From Elephas maximus indicus (Eukaryota; Chordata; Mammalia; Proboscidea; Elephantidae), in assembly GCF_024166365.1 (NCBI RefSeq), contig NC_064841.1, positions 23,986,001 through 24,050,000 on the forward strand: 64,000 nt of DNA, written 5' to 3'. Below are positions 46,337 to 57,356 of this stretch, one piece after another; the stretch's first letter is position 1; each line of letters begins with the position of its first letter. The position numbers were made by a program, and so were the translations under genes. The notes below the pieces were generated by a model. That model ran no database searches. It had not been told where the DNA came from and saw only the letters and a list, made by a program, of their open reading frames with translations.

Positions 46337-46705
46337 ATGGTTTTGAATTATGGTGTTGATGAAGAATATGGAATGTACCATGGGCTGCCAGAAGAACCAA
46401 CAAATCTGTCTTGAAAGACGTACAGTCAGAATGCTTCTTAGAAGCGAGGATGGCGAGACTTTGCTTCATATACTTTGGACATGTCATCAGGAGGGACCAG
46501 TCCCTGGTGTAGGACATCATGCTTGGTAAAGTAGAGGCTCAATGAAAAAGAGGAAGATCCTCAATGAGATGAATTGACACAGTGGCTGCAACAATGGGCT
46601 CAAACAGCAATGATTGTAAAGATGGTGCAGGACCGGGCAATATTTTGTTCTGTTGTACACAGGGTCACTATGAGTCAGAACCAACTGAACTGCACCTAAC
46701 AAAAA
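46337..46705 (+). mobile_element. RTE LINE 3' end, 5'-truncated
   Basis: Sense-strand 3' terminal region: 'tttggacatgtcatcaggag', 'agtggctgcaacaatgggct' and the tail 'gggtcactatgagtcagaac' ending in 'cacctaacaaaaacacc'. The tail matches the SINE tails. Confidence 0.88.
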
Positions 46706-46846
46706 CACCTAAAAAAGACAGATCCAAAAGAGTTTACATTTAGATACAAATAAAAGAAAGAGGTAACAACCATAGTAATGTCATCATATCCAAGAAAATT
46801 TAGAAGCAATTTTTAAAATAGAAGTTGATAAGTATCTAGGAAAGTT

Positions 46847-47245
46847 GTGGATTGAATTGTGTCCCCCCAAAATATGTGCCAAAGTCTTAGCCCCTGTAAA
46901 TAATGACTATGTTTGGAAATAGGGGTCTTCCTTTGTAATATTAATGAGGCCAACCCAGAGTAGGGTAGGTCCTAAATCTAATCACTTCAGAATGGTGTCT
47001 TACAAAAATACCAGGATGGACACAGAAATATACACACAGGGGGAAGCAGATTCCATGTAAGGATCATACCTAAGGAAAGGAATGACAAAGAATGCCAGCA
47101 GTCACTCACTATGAGAAAGGCCCACAGATGGAATCAACACTGCTGAGACCCTGATTTGTAATTTTAGCCTCCAGAACACTGAGAAAATTAATTTCTGTTC
47201 TTCAAAGTCACACACTTGTGGTATTTCTCTTAGGACCAAACTAGT
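46847..47245 (+). mobile_element. MaLR-type LTR
   Basis: Starts 'tggattgaattgtgtccccc', contains 'ttggaaataggggtcttcct' and 'gtaggtcctaaatctaatca', and ends 'agcctccagaacactgagaa' and 'cacacttgtggtatttctct'. Related LTRs lie at 54978 and 57357. Confidence 0.75.
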
Positions 47246-47600
47246 AAAGTAAGACAAGCACCAAGTGCTGTGTGGATACAAAATAATTGGAAAAAAGTGG
47301 TCTCAGGCCCAAAGGGATCTTTTGGTTTTGTGTTGAGTGGAAAAGAGAGAAGAGTTTAAAGCTATTGTCCCTGTATATGTGGCTACCATACTTAAAACAA
47401 AATAAAACCCAGAAGCTAAAGGAGTTCATCAGTTGTTCTTCCTCACAAAAAGCTTAAAATGGATCTTAAAATTCTAATTATTTTGTACGCTTTATCTCCC
47501 CTCCCCCAGAAAGAGACAATTTAGAGACACTGGAGATCATTTGTCTAAAATATCAAGATATTAAAAAGCGATAGACTGATAAAGATTTAAATGGATATCA
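47246..47600. other. Single-copy sequence, nothing recognised
   Basis: No gene. Confidence 0.4.
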
Positions 47601-48288
47601 CATAAAGAAAACAAAAATCCTCACAACTGGACCAATGCACAACATCATGATAAACGGAGAAAAGACTGAAGTTGTCAAGGATTTCATTTTACTTGGATCC
47701 ACAATCAACAGCCATGGAAGCAGCAGTCAAGAAATCAAAAGACGCATTGCATTGGGCAAATCTGCTGCAAAGGACCTCTTCAAAGTGTTGAAGAGCAAAG
47801 ATGTCACCCTGTGGGCTAAGGTACACCTGACCCAAGCCATGGTATTTTCAAATGCATCATATGCATGTGAAAGCTGGACAATGAATAGGAAGATCGAAGA
47901 AGAGTTGACGCCTTTGAACTGTGGTGTTGGCGAAGAATATTGAATATACCATGGACTGCCAAAAGAAAGAAAAAAATCTGTCTTGGAAGAAGTGTGGCCA
48001 GAATGCTCCTTAGAGGCAAGGATGGCGAGACTGCATCTTACATACTTTGGACATGTTGTCAGGAGGGATCAGTCCCCGGAGAAGGTCATCATGCTTGGCA
48101 GAGTACAGGGTCAGCGGAAAAGAGGATGACCCTCAACAAGGTGGATTGACACAGTGGCTGCAACAATGAGATCAAGCATAACAACAATTGTAAGGATGGT
48201 GCAGGACTGGGCAGTGTTTTGTTCTTTTGTGCATAAGGTCGCTATGAGTTGGAACCAACTCGACGGCACCTAACAACAACAACAACGT
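47601..48288 (+). mobile_element. RTE LINE 3' half, sense, with (AAC)n end
   Basis: 5'-truncated inside the reverse transcriptase. It runs to the 3' tail 'gtcgctatgagttggaacca', 'actcgacggcacctaacaac' and a short (AAC)n repeat, the hallmark RTE terminus. This is the clearest RTE 3' end here and the reference for comparison with SINE tails. Confidence 0.93.
47635..47943 (+). pseudogene. RTE reverse transcriptase C-terminal remnant (102 codons)
   Basis: Begins MHNIMINGEKTEVVKDFIL and continues 'LLGSTINSHGSSSQEIKRRI' and 'LFKVLKSKDVTLWAKVHLTQ', the region just after the palm in RTE proteins. The frame stops after 'LNCGVGEEY', where intact elements continue ('RRILNI..' type text follows after a frame change). 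Same family as 15230-15790. The ATG is internal. Confidence 0.85.
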
Positions 48289-49054
48289 ATCATATATATA
48301 TATACATGACAATTTGGAAAAAACGGAACATAGGATGATAAAAATTTCAAATAAGTGCATATTAAATTTTATTTAGATTTTCATTTTTAACTGAATTTTT
48401 AATTCCTTAAAAATCAGTTTGACTACAAGTTGAAATTACTCATTTCAAAGTTAAAAATAAAACTTTTCAGAACTAAGTACGCTAGGTACTTGCAATTAGT
48501 AATTAGTCAGCTCCAACACTAATCTCATGTGCCCATTAAAAATAATGAAAATTATGAAACAGTTGAACCCAAATGCAAGGAAAGTACATGGCAAGGAAAG
48601 GGCAAACATGATGATATTTCAATCCTTAAAAATGAAACAAAATAATACTAATAGGGTTATATTGATCCCAGAACGTGTTTCATCTTGCAAAAACTATAGC
48701 ATATTACATTTTTAAAAAAGGATTTTATTAACTCTCTCCACCTACATCAAGGCAAACTTTGCTTTCCCTTTACAATGTATTTTGAAAAATTGTTTACCCC
48801 TTTTCAAATGGATAGGAAGTACAGTGATAACAATCGTTATTGCTGCTATTGAACAGATGTGAATAAAGATTTTAAGAATCTCATCTTTGCCCACATAAAA
48901 CATCAGCTTTATAAACACATAAAACATCACCTCAGAGAAAAATCTTATGTCTGACATTATTTTGAAACCATTTCTTTTTCATTTTTGCTATTTTGGTACT
49001 TAACACTTTTCTTTTTTTTTTTTTTTAGATAGATGCATATCTGTACATATATGA
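48289..49054. other. Single-copy AT-rich sequence
   Basis: A T-run at 49012-49026 and short frames only. Confidence 0.4.
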
Positions 49055-49219
49055 TGGAAACCCTGGTGGCATAGTGGTTAACTGCTACGGCTGCTAACCA
49101 AAGGGTTGGCAGTTCAAATCTGCCAGGCGCTCCTTGGAAACTCTATGGGGCAGTTCTACTCTGCCCTATAGGGTTGCTATGAGTTGGAATCAACTTGATG
49201 GCGCTGGGCTTTTTTTTTG
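49055..49219 (+). mobile_element. AfroSINE, short class, with target duplications
   Basis: Near-consensus copy. 'gtacatatatgat' occurs just before (ends about 49055) and again at 49221-49233. It was inserted beside another SINE that starts at 49235. Confidence 0.94.
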
Positions 49220-49234
49220 TGTACATATATGATA

Positions 49235-49408
49235 GAAGCCCTGGTGGCACAGTGATTAAGAACTTGGCTGCTAACCAAAAGGCTGGCAGTTTGAATCCAC
49301 CAGCCACTTCTTGGAAAGCTTATGGAGCAGTTCTACTCTGTCCTATAGGGTCGCTATGAGATGGAATCTACTTGACGGCAATGGGTTGAGTTTTGTTTTT
49401 GTTTTTTT
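49235..49408 (+). mobile_element. AfroSINE, short class, in tandem with the preceding copy
   Basis: 'agaagccctggtggcacagt' head to 'gggttgagttttgtttttg' end. More diverged than its left neighbour, so that neighbour probably arrived later. Confidence 0.93.
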
Positions 49409-49501
49409 ATATATACGTGTGCGTGTTTGTATTCATATTTATAAAACATAAATACATATAAATTTATATATGTATTTATTGTGTATGAGTATATATACAT
49501 G

Positions 49502-49625
49502 TTGTTGTTAGGTGCCATCGAGTCGATTCCGACTCATAGCGACCCTATGCGCAACAGAAAGAAACACTGCGGTGGACCTGAGCCATCCTTACAATCGTTG
49601 TTATGCTTGAGCTCATTGTTGTATA
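49502..49625 (-). mobile_element. RTE LINE 3' tail fragment
   Basis: Plus strand reads 'gttgttgttaggtgccatcg', 'agtcgattccgactcatagc' and 'gcgcaacagaaagaaacact', the reversed RTE terminus, cut after 'gcttgagctcattgttg'. Confidence 0.9.
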
Positions 49626-49690
49626 TACACATAATGATATGATAACAACTAACTATTTGCATCATCCAGGGAATATATAGATATATAGAC

Positions 49691-49896
49691 AGAGTTCCTG
49701 GATGACACAAAGGTTAAGCACTCAACTGTTACCCAAAAGGTTGGTGGTTCAAATTTACTCCAAGATGTCTTGGAAGACAGGCCTGGCAATATGCTTTCAA
49801 ATGGGCGCAGCCTTGAAAACCCTGTGGAGCAGTTCTGTTCCGCACACGCGGGATAACGGGAGTTGGCACCGACTCTAAAGTAGCTGACAACAATGC
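49691..49896 (+). mobile_element. AfroSINE-related, third structural class
   Basis: 'agagttcctggatgacacaa' head, 'ggaagacaggcctggcaata' middle, 'gggagttggcaccgactcta' tail. Confidence 0.82.
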
Positions 49897-50149
49897 ACAC
49901 AACGTTCAGAATCTGTCCTGAACCGGAGCATCGGCGAGGAAGGTCTAAATCCCAGCCCTCCGGCCCGCTCAATTACATCTGAAAAGCAGACCGTTTGCTA
50001 CATGGTAAAACATTACATTTAGTACTAACAAATCAATGCGAATAAAAGACAATCCAAACTAAACAAATGATGACCTTCTAAGAGAGCACCACTTTCTTTT
50101 CTCCATTCCAAGAATTATTCCCAAATCTTAACTTTTATTGTACTTGCTT

Positions 50150-50350
50150 TATCAACATGGGGGTGCAGATGGTCAGGCTCAGCTGCTGACTGAGAACCTG
50201 GAGGTCCGAGTCTGCCGAACGGTGCCTCGGAAGGAAGCTCTGGCGCTCCATCTCTGAACAGAACGGCAGCCAGAAACCCTGCGGGGCACGGTTCCACCTG
50301 ACGCACACCAGGCTGCCGTGAGTTAGGGTCAACTCAACGGCAACTGTGTT
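50150..50350 (+). mobile_element. AfroSINE-related, old and GC-rich copy
   Basis: 'ctgctgactgagaacctgga' to 'gccgtgagttagggtcaact'. Head degraded, tail recognisable. Higher GC than its surroundings, which produces short spurious frames. Confidence 0.7.
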
Positions 50351-50454
50351 TTATAAATCAAAACAGGACTGGATTTACGCAAATGTTAATTATACCACTA
50401 ATCTTATTACTTTGTTGTGGAAAGTGAGGCTCACCTGTCACATGCGTAATAAAT

Positions 50455-50725
50455 GTCTTTGTTGTTAGCCACCATCAAGTTGGCGGCCCCAGCTCAGGGT
50501 GACCGCACGCGTAACAGAACAAACACTGCCTGTTCCTCTGCCATCCCCACGATTGGTTGGAGACGGGACAGTTGTCGTCCACAGGGTTTTCACTGGCTGA
50601 TATTCGGAAGTAGAAAATCAGGCCTTTCTTCCTAGTCTGTCATAGCCTGGAAGCTCCATTAAAACCTGTTCCGAATCACAGCAACATGCAATCCCCAACG
50701 GAAGGATAAGTGGCAGCTGAACATG
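50455..50725 (-). mobile_element. Internally deleted RTE derivative
   Basis: Third copy with the RTE tail ('gttgttagccaccatcaagt') joined to the 5' region ('gggttttcactggctgatat', 'tcttcctagtctgtcatagc'). It has a different junction from 12792-13168 and 35876-36391. Confidence 0.75.
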
Positions 50726-50911
50726 AGATGCACTGGCCAGAAACGGAGCTCCATTCTTCTACGTGGAAGGTGAGAATTCTATCACCAACCACCAATTCTC
50801 CCCTTAACATTGTAATGGACCTGCTGTCATCTTTGCCCTACTAAGAGAGGAAAAACTAAATTTTTAAAGACAGAGTTCTTCATGAGCAAAAAGGTCTCTG
50901 GTTTCTAACAA

Positions 50912-51067
50912 AAAACCCGTTGGCTGTCAAGTCGACTCCAACTCACAATGACCCTATAGGACCGAGTAGAACTGTACCATATGGTTTCCAAGGAGCAGCT
51001 GGTGGATTCAAACTGCTGACGTTTTGGCTAGCAGTCGAGCTCTTAACCGCTGTGCTACCAGGGCTCC
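50912..51067 (-). mobile_element. AfroSINE, short class, with target duplications
   Basis: Bracketed by ctggtttctaacaa (50898-50911) and ctggtttctagcaa (51068-51081), 13 of 14 matching. Reversed head ends 'gctaccagggctcc'. Confidence 0.94.
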
Positions 51068-51124
51068 CTGGTTTCTAGCAAGTACATATTAAATAAATTT
51101 GTGTAGATTAATAATAGTTATAAT

Positions 51125-51842
51125 AATGATTGATAATACTTGATGAGCATTTAATATATGCTTGGCAATATTCTAAGCATTTCACATATTTTAACTCATA
51201 TAATTCTTTTTTTTTTAAATAATTTTTATTGTGCTTTAAGTGAAAGTTTACAAATCAAGTCAGTCTCTCACACACAAACTTATATACACCTTACTACATA
51301 CTCTCATTTACTCTCCCCCAATGAGTCAGCCTGCTCCCTCCTTCCAGTCTCTCCTTTCGTGACCATTTTGCCAGTTTCTAACCCTCTCTACCCTCCCATC
51401 TCCCCTCCAGACAGGAGATGCCAACACAGTTTTAAGTCTCCACCTGATGCAAGTAGCTCACTCCTCATCAGCGTCTCTCTCCAACCCATTGTCCAGTCCA
51501 ATCCATGTCTGATGAGTTGTCTTTGGGGACGGTTCCTGTCCTGGGCCAACAGAAGGTTTGGGGACTGTGACCGCCAGGCTTCTTCTAGTCTCAGTCAGAC
51601 CATTAAGTCTGGTCTTTTTATAAGAATTTGGGGTCTACATGCCACTGTTCTCCTGCTCCCTCAGGGGTTCTCTGTTGTGCTCCCTGTCAGGGCAGTCATC
51701 GGTTAACTCATATAATTCTTAACACAATTTAATACAATAGGTACCATTATTATATTTACTTTGTAAAGAAAGACACTGGATAAAGAGATTAGTTTGCCCA
51801 AGGTCACACAGCCTTTAAGAAGAAGAGCTGAGATTTAGAAAA
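51125..51842 (+). mobile_element. L2/MIR-type ancient repeat split by an L1 insertion
   Basis: Left part 'tgatgagcatttaatatatg' and 'tattctaagcatttcacata'; right part 'agtttgcccaaggtcacaca'. These are one old element interrupted at 51191-51720. Confidence 0.65.
51209..51702 (-). mobile_element. L1 3' end insertion, 5'-truncated, with 18-bp target duplication
   Basis: ttaactcatataattctt is present at both 51191-51208 and 51703-51720. The insert begins on the plus strand with a T-run (poly(A) tail of a minus-strand element). It continues with the pyrimidine-rich sequence I recall from the elephant L1 3' UTR ('gtgctttaagtgaaagttta', 'caacccattgtccagtccaa', 'cagggcagtcatcggt'). A 182-codon plus-strand frame across it is antisense to the L1 and meaningless. 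Confidence 0.9.
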
Positions 51843-52854
51843 GTATTTGGCTGAAAGAATTTTAATTTCAATATCTTAGATTCCATTTTAATTGAATTTC
51901 AATAAGTGTTTTGGACTATTGTTAAAACGATCTTTCAATAATTACTAAACTTAAAACCCAGAACTAACAGACAAAAAAGACTTCCAAAGGAAACAACAAA
52001 ATGAACCTTTTCCAAACTGCTGAGTATAACAAACCCAAAACTTAAAATAATTCATGGCCTCATCAGAAGGAAATGGTAAATCTTCTCCCTTGCCCAAGGA
52101 CAATGGTTCCCCTTTCAAAGTCAAGTTAGATGGTTAGCGATACTTACCTGAGAATGTTTTCTAATATAAGAAACATTCTGTTACCGACACTAAGCACTTA
52201 TCCACCACGCTGAACACTTAAAATCTGTGTCTCTTTCAATGTAACAACAAAAGAGTTGAACCAGCAGGTATTTTTAGAGCACAAAATTTTTAGATATTGT
52301 TCTAAAAGCAAAAAAAGATACGACCTTTGGATATGTGCGTCATATTCTCTGATTTTATTCCCTTCTTATCCATTGTAACCGTTAAATGCCTGCCTCTTCT
52401 GATAGAAGGAAAAAAAAATGTTAGAAAAACCAAGTGATGGGTGCCTTGTCACTGAGAGAATTTTTTATAATATAAAATTTCTGAAATAGTTCATCTGAAA
52501 CAAAATTGGGAAATATATCCCATCGACAGTCTTTGGGAGAACAGCTTCTACAACAGCTAAATTAAAGGAAAAATCTGCAAAGATAAATGTACACAACTAA
52601 AAACTTCTATCTCTTCTACTAAAGATGGGGATAAGTAGTTTCCAAAAGAGGGATGGTCAGCACCTACAAAAAAAAAAATTTTTTTTTTTTTTTTTTACCT
52701 ATAGAGAGGTCCAAAAGAACGAGGACAGAACAAAAAAGATTGTCTTTTCTGTGTGTCAGTCATTGCTCATGGAGTGTACAACAGAATGAGAATGTTGGTT
52801 TAGAGAAGGGCAGAAGGCAAAAGCATAAATTAGAAAAAATAATAAATAAAAACA
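51843..52854. other. Single-copy sequence with a weak candidate exon
   Basis: Contains the weak minus-strand exon candidate 52148-52189 and an A9/T19 block at about 52668-52697. Nothing else recognised. Confidence 0.35.
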
Positions 52855-53043
52855 GTTTTTGTGGAATTGATTCTGGCTCATGGCAGCCCCGGAGTAAAGC
52901 TGTGCCTCACGGCGTTTTCAAGGCTGTGACCTTTCAGAAGCAGGTCACCAGGTCTTTCTTCCTGGAGGCCTCTGGGTGGGTTCAAACCAATGACCTTTTG
53001 GCCAGCTGTCAAGCGCTTAACCATTTGTGCCACGCAGGGACTC
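52855..53043 (-). mobile_element. AfroSINE, long class
   Basis: Tail 'gtggaattgattctggctca', internal block 'aaggctgtgacctttcagaa', and reversed head 'gtgccacgcagggactcc'. Confidence 0.88.
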
Positions 53044-53671
53044 CAAAATAATAAACAAGTGATGCAAAACAAATGACAGCCGGGAAGCGGGTCTTCTGGA
53101 AAGTATTTTCAATGAACAAGAGCTGAGGAGAGGATGTTTGATTTGTTTTAAGATAGGCCCTCAGGGGCATGCTTTAAAAACAGAAGGTAGAAGTCACTGC
53201 AGCAACCAAGACTAATTATGAAAGCACTGACGGAGGGTGGGAGCATTTATGGAAATTAATGGAGCAAGGCCAGGAAGTAGGAGAAGAAAGGATCAAGAAC
53301 AGAGGTGACAAAATTAGTTTGGGAAAGGTCACTTTTTTTTTTTTTTTTTTAATTTCAGAAGGGAGGAAGGAAAGGACACATACAGTAAAGGATACCTAGG
53401 GAATGAGCAAAACTATTGGAAGCAACTGTGCTGGCCCAGTTAAAACACTTTATCACTCAATTGTTGGACTCACTTGCCATTTTTCATCAACACTCAAGCT
53501 GTGGTAACATCAGTTTAGCCACTGCTACCCCTCCTTCCAGCCCCTCTTCCAGCCCAGGTGCCTAAGATGACACTGACACATAGTGGGAGCTCAATACAAT
53601 GTTATTTCTCAGCTCATCTTTGACACATTAGGGTTAAGTTTATGTGATTCTTTCTGATGAGATGTATATTA
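53044..53671. other. Single-copy sequence, nothing recognised
   Basis: T-run at about 53333-53350. Confidence 0.4.
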
Positions 53672-54103
53672 ACTTTCTTCAACTTCAACAAAATACTGCA
53701 AACTGGGTGGCTTAAAAGGACAGAAATTTATTTTCTCAGAGTTTTGACGGCTGGAGGTCCAAATCAACATGCTAGCTTTCACTTTGTGCCCTCTGAAGTC
53801 TCCAGGGGAAGATCCTTACTTGTCTCTCCCAGCTTCTGGTAGCCCCAGTCATCCCTTAGCCTTCCTTGGCTTGGAGATACATGTACACATGGCCGTTCTC
53901 CCTCTAGCTGTCTCTCTGTGTCTCTTCTCCTCTTTTCTAAGGACGCAACTCACATTTGATTAGGACCACCCTGCTGTAGTATGATTTTATAACCGATAAC
54001 ATCTTCAAAAACCCAGTCTCCAAACCGGGTCACATTCACAGGTACTAGGGTTTAGAGCTTCAATCTATCTTTTTGAGGCACAGGATTCAATTTTTAGCAG
54101 CAA
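53672..54103 (-). mobile_element. MLT1-type MaLR LTR
   Basis: Plus strand is the reversed LTR: 'gcaaactgggtggcttaaaa', 'cagaaatttattttctcaga', 'cttctggtagccccagtcat' and 'gggtcacattcacaggtact'. Frames across 53657-53963 are by-products. Confidence 0.8.
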
Positions 54104-54817
54104 TTTCATCCATGTTACATACTTAGAAGTATTCTGGCTAATAAAAAAAAAAATTAGCAGAAGAATGTGAATCTTACAAAGATAACTGAAAGTGCTTTAT
54201 CTTTGCATCATCTAGTTCCAAGCATAACGCCTTAGACAGGATAGGCACATAAACGTTTATTGAATCAATGAATTAATGACGGAAGCAAATAGCGAGTTTC
54301 TTTTATTGAGATGCTAGAGAAATCATATTACATTTCAGAAGTTGAGTGAACGGAAGATGAACTTTGAATAATTTCTTAGCTGTTAACAATAATACAATTA
54401 ACTTATCTTAAAATACATTCTTCAAGAATAAATAAATTATTCTTTCATTCTACCTTATTAAATATCACAGGTGTGCAAATTTACATTCAATTACTACGTG
54501 TTGCTAGTGGCTACCATATTGAACAACACAGTTCTAGAGGTTCTGATAACATAATTATCAGATACAGTGAAACTTGTGAGAGCCAGAATTCGACGGGACT
54601 GCCTTGTTTTTCCGGTTCTTGCAAGCTTTCCTTCTTTGACAGTGTGCAGTCTTACCACTTTTCTATTATTGATTTTAGTGAAAAATATTTGCATTTTCCT
54701 TCTTTGACAGGTTTCTGCCTTACGCAGTTTATGGCTTTCACAGGTGTTACTGTATTTGTAAATTACACAGCTGGTTGTTTGAATTTCTTTAAAAAAATAT
54801 TCAACATATTTTTGTTG
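54104..54817. other. Single-copy sequence, no gene seen
   Basis: Overlapping open frames on both strands (54473-54859 plus, 54494-54892 minus) run into the SINE. Neither shows a domain. Confidence 0.4.
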
Positions 54818-54970
54818 GAGCCCTGGTGGTATGCAGTGGTTAAGTGCAACAGCTGCTAACCAAAAGGTCAGCAGTTCGAATCCACCAGCCACTCCATGGA
54901 AATGCTATACAGAAATTCTACTCTGTCCTATAGGGTCGCTATGAGTTGGAATCAACTCGACAGCAACAGA
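54818..54970 (+). mobile_element. AfroSINE, short class
   Basis: Good copy with a clean B-box-like 'gttcgaatcc' and tail 'gagttggaatcaactcgaca'; 'tatgcagtgg' at the A box has a 2-bp insertion. Confidence 0.93.
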
Positions 54971-55242
54971 TATAGGTATATGGTTTAGACTGAATTGTGT
55001 CCCCCCAAAACATATGTTGGAATCTTAACCCCTATATCTCTGAATGTAATCCTGTCTGGAAACAAGGTTTTTTTTTTTTTTTATATATATATATATATTA
55101 ATGATGCTTTAACAGTGTAGGGTGTGTCCTAAATCTAATCATTTCTGAGTTAAAAGGAGCAGCAAAGACACAGAGACAAGCAAGTACAAATAGTGGGGAC
55201 AGGAACAATTGCCCACACTAAGCAAGGTATTCACAGGCTTAC

Positions 55243-55340
55243 TGGGCTTACCTATTAATCTGTAGTGCACAATTTCACAATTTCAAAGATGTGGTGAAAC
55301 CCATGTGAAATTGTACACTACAGATTAGTGAGTAAACCCA
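55243..55340. repeat. Imperfect 37-bp inverted repeat
   Basis: Inner arms 55256-55279 and 55304-55327 match with one mismatch over 24 bp. Pairing continues outward to 55243/55340 with a few mismatches and G-T pairs. Confidence 0.9.
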
Positions 55341-55543
55341 ATTAAACTCTTACGTACTTTACTTACTATAAACCTATGCATACCTTACTTGTGGTCAATC
55401 TGCCCCCGGGTTGGGGTGGAGGTGGGGGTGAACATAGATGCCATGTGAAGATCATCAAGGAGCCAAGGAATCCCAGGGTGACAGAAACTGAAAGAGAGGA
55501 GGATCTTGCCCCAGAAGCAACAGAGAAAGAACATTTCCCTAGA

Positions 55544-55670
55544 CTCATAGCAACCCTAAAGGCAGAGCAGAACTGCCCCATAGAGTTTCCAAGGAACATC
55601 TGGTGGATTTGAACTGCTGACTTTTTGGTTGGCAGCCATAGCACTTAACTACTACACCACCAGGGTTTCC
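55544..55670 (-). mobile_element. AfroSINE, short class, tail-truncated, nested in LTR
   Basis: Flanked by ttccctaga (55535-55543) and ttccgtaga (55671-55679). Tail lost before 'ctcatagcaaccc'; reversed head intact ('ccaccagggtttcc'). Confidence 0.9.
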
Positions 55671-55795
55671 TTCCGTAGAGCAGATGCCCTGAATTTGGAC
55701 TTCTAGGCTCAAGAGCTGTGAGAAAATAAATTTTTCTTCTTTAAAGCCACTCACTTGTGGTATTTATGTTACAGCAGCACTAGGCACTAAAATAC

Positions 55796-57356
55796 CTATG
55801 AACTAACTAGTGAGTCAAGCTTATTTCTAATTTACAGTATTGTTAGACTCTATATAGATCCCTGATACGGATGTAGGAAGAAGCTAGGCATTCAGAAAAA
55901 ATAACACTTATGAAAATTATTCCTAACCTTTCCTTCTAAAATGAATATAAGTAATAAAGCTGAAAGCTTAAATAATAATTTATTTCTTAACATTCATATA
56001 AGTGAAGAATTTTTGGCTTAAAAATACGATACATACGTATCGGTGCTATTTTTGTATTATGAGAATGCTGACAGCTATTTACCCTAATCTTTATTGTTTA
56101 GCATTTTAATGGCAAAGAAAACAAATAAATATTTGTGTAGTCTTGTTAGTAGAACTTGAAAATGCCCTCCTACGGTTCTAAGGCCTTGCATCGCATCATT
56201 CAAGAAAGAGTAAGGATAAATGACCACATTATCAAACCCTGAAGTGATTGTGTATGTTAGAAATATTGACAGATCTTTAATTGTAGTAGCACTAAGTATG
56301 CTGCCATATGTACCATACATCATTGATAAATGGGAGTTTAGGATGCAGTTTGCTGCCTTGACCTTCAAGCTCCAACTGTGTTTTGACCATCAAGAGTCCA
56401 TAAATACTGTAATTTACAATCTCTGAAAAGAGACTATATGGACACAATAAAGCACATATGTTATATGTGGGGAGGGAGAAACGATTGTTTCTAGTATGTA
56501 TAGTTGGCCTCGGAGTCTCAAATTCAGTCAACCCTACTAAAAAAATTTACCCATGTTAACACATTCCTTTCAAATCAGTGTCAAATAGTTAATGTTTATC
56601 CTCAGTCCTCTTACCTTTGATCAACTAATGCTGGTTCATTTTAGAGAACCTCAGATATTGGGCTCCTAAGACTAAAATATTTAGGCCACAGAGATCTCTC
56701 AGCAAAAATGTTCTGATCATCACTTTAAAATGAACAACCTGAACTACATGGGAAGTTAAAATTGTAATCTTCTGTACTACTGAGGGACAACCAAGACCAA
56801 TATGGGGATGAGTTTATTTACACTTAGGAACATTCCTACTTTCCTGAGGTCATGCTTCTGGAACACAGTGATCAAGGTAAAATAGCATCTGGAAGGGGAA
56901 ATAAGTGTCACAAAGCCTGACTGTGCTATTTCTTTAGAGAGGTGGACTAACACTGAATAGCTGAGGCAGTCACCAGCAGATTCTAGCAGCTAGACACAAG
57001 AACGTATCTTTGGGGTCAATCAATGAGAAGAAACCCGTAAAAACAAAGGAATGAACAAGAGAAACAACAAAACACTGAACTATTCATTCAGGTTTTTCCT
57101 TCTCAGCAGCAATCTACAGTTACTTAGCTGTAGGGACAAATGACTCAGTAGTCTTTGAGGGCTTTATTTTATATTATTTATATTACAAGAGAATGCATAT
57201 TTTTATGACCTAAAACAATAAGAGAATATTAAATATTATTCTGTAGATTTTGAGTAATGTAGTTGCTATGATAACTTTTAGAAAGCTTTTCCTGGGAAAT
57301 GCACTTCCCCTCCCTTATCACCATCTCTTGAGCTAGTTTATAAGACCCAACAGTCA
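55796..57356. other. Single-copy sequence, no gene seen
   Basis: Short frames on both strands at 56084-56531 without splice support. Confidence 0.4.

Larger units (their letters stand above)
54978..55795 (+). mobile_element. MaLR-type LTR with nested insertions
   Basis: Starts 'agactgaattgtgtcccccc' and ends 'aagccactcacttgtggtat' and 'ttatgttacagcagcactag'. It is expanded by a T-run/(TA)n tract (about 55065-55100), a palindrome-containing block (about 55200-55430) and a SINE (55544-55670). Confidence 0.7.

Noticed and set aside
51158..51706. 182-codon plus-strand open frame
   Set aside because: It is almost entirely the reverse complement of an L1 3' UTR insertion bounded by 18-bp target duplications.
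52653..53051. 132-codon plus-strand open frame
   Set aside because: Begins in a poly(A)/poly(T) block and ends in a reversed SINE. No protein-like core.
54473..54892. Overlapping 128- and 132-codon frames on opposite strands
   Set aside because: Mutually overlapping, partly in a SINE, without splice sites or domains.
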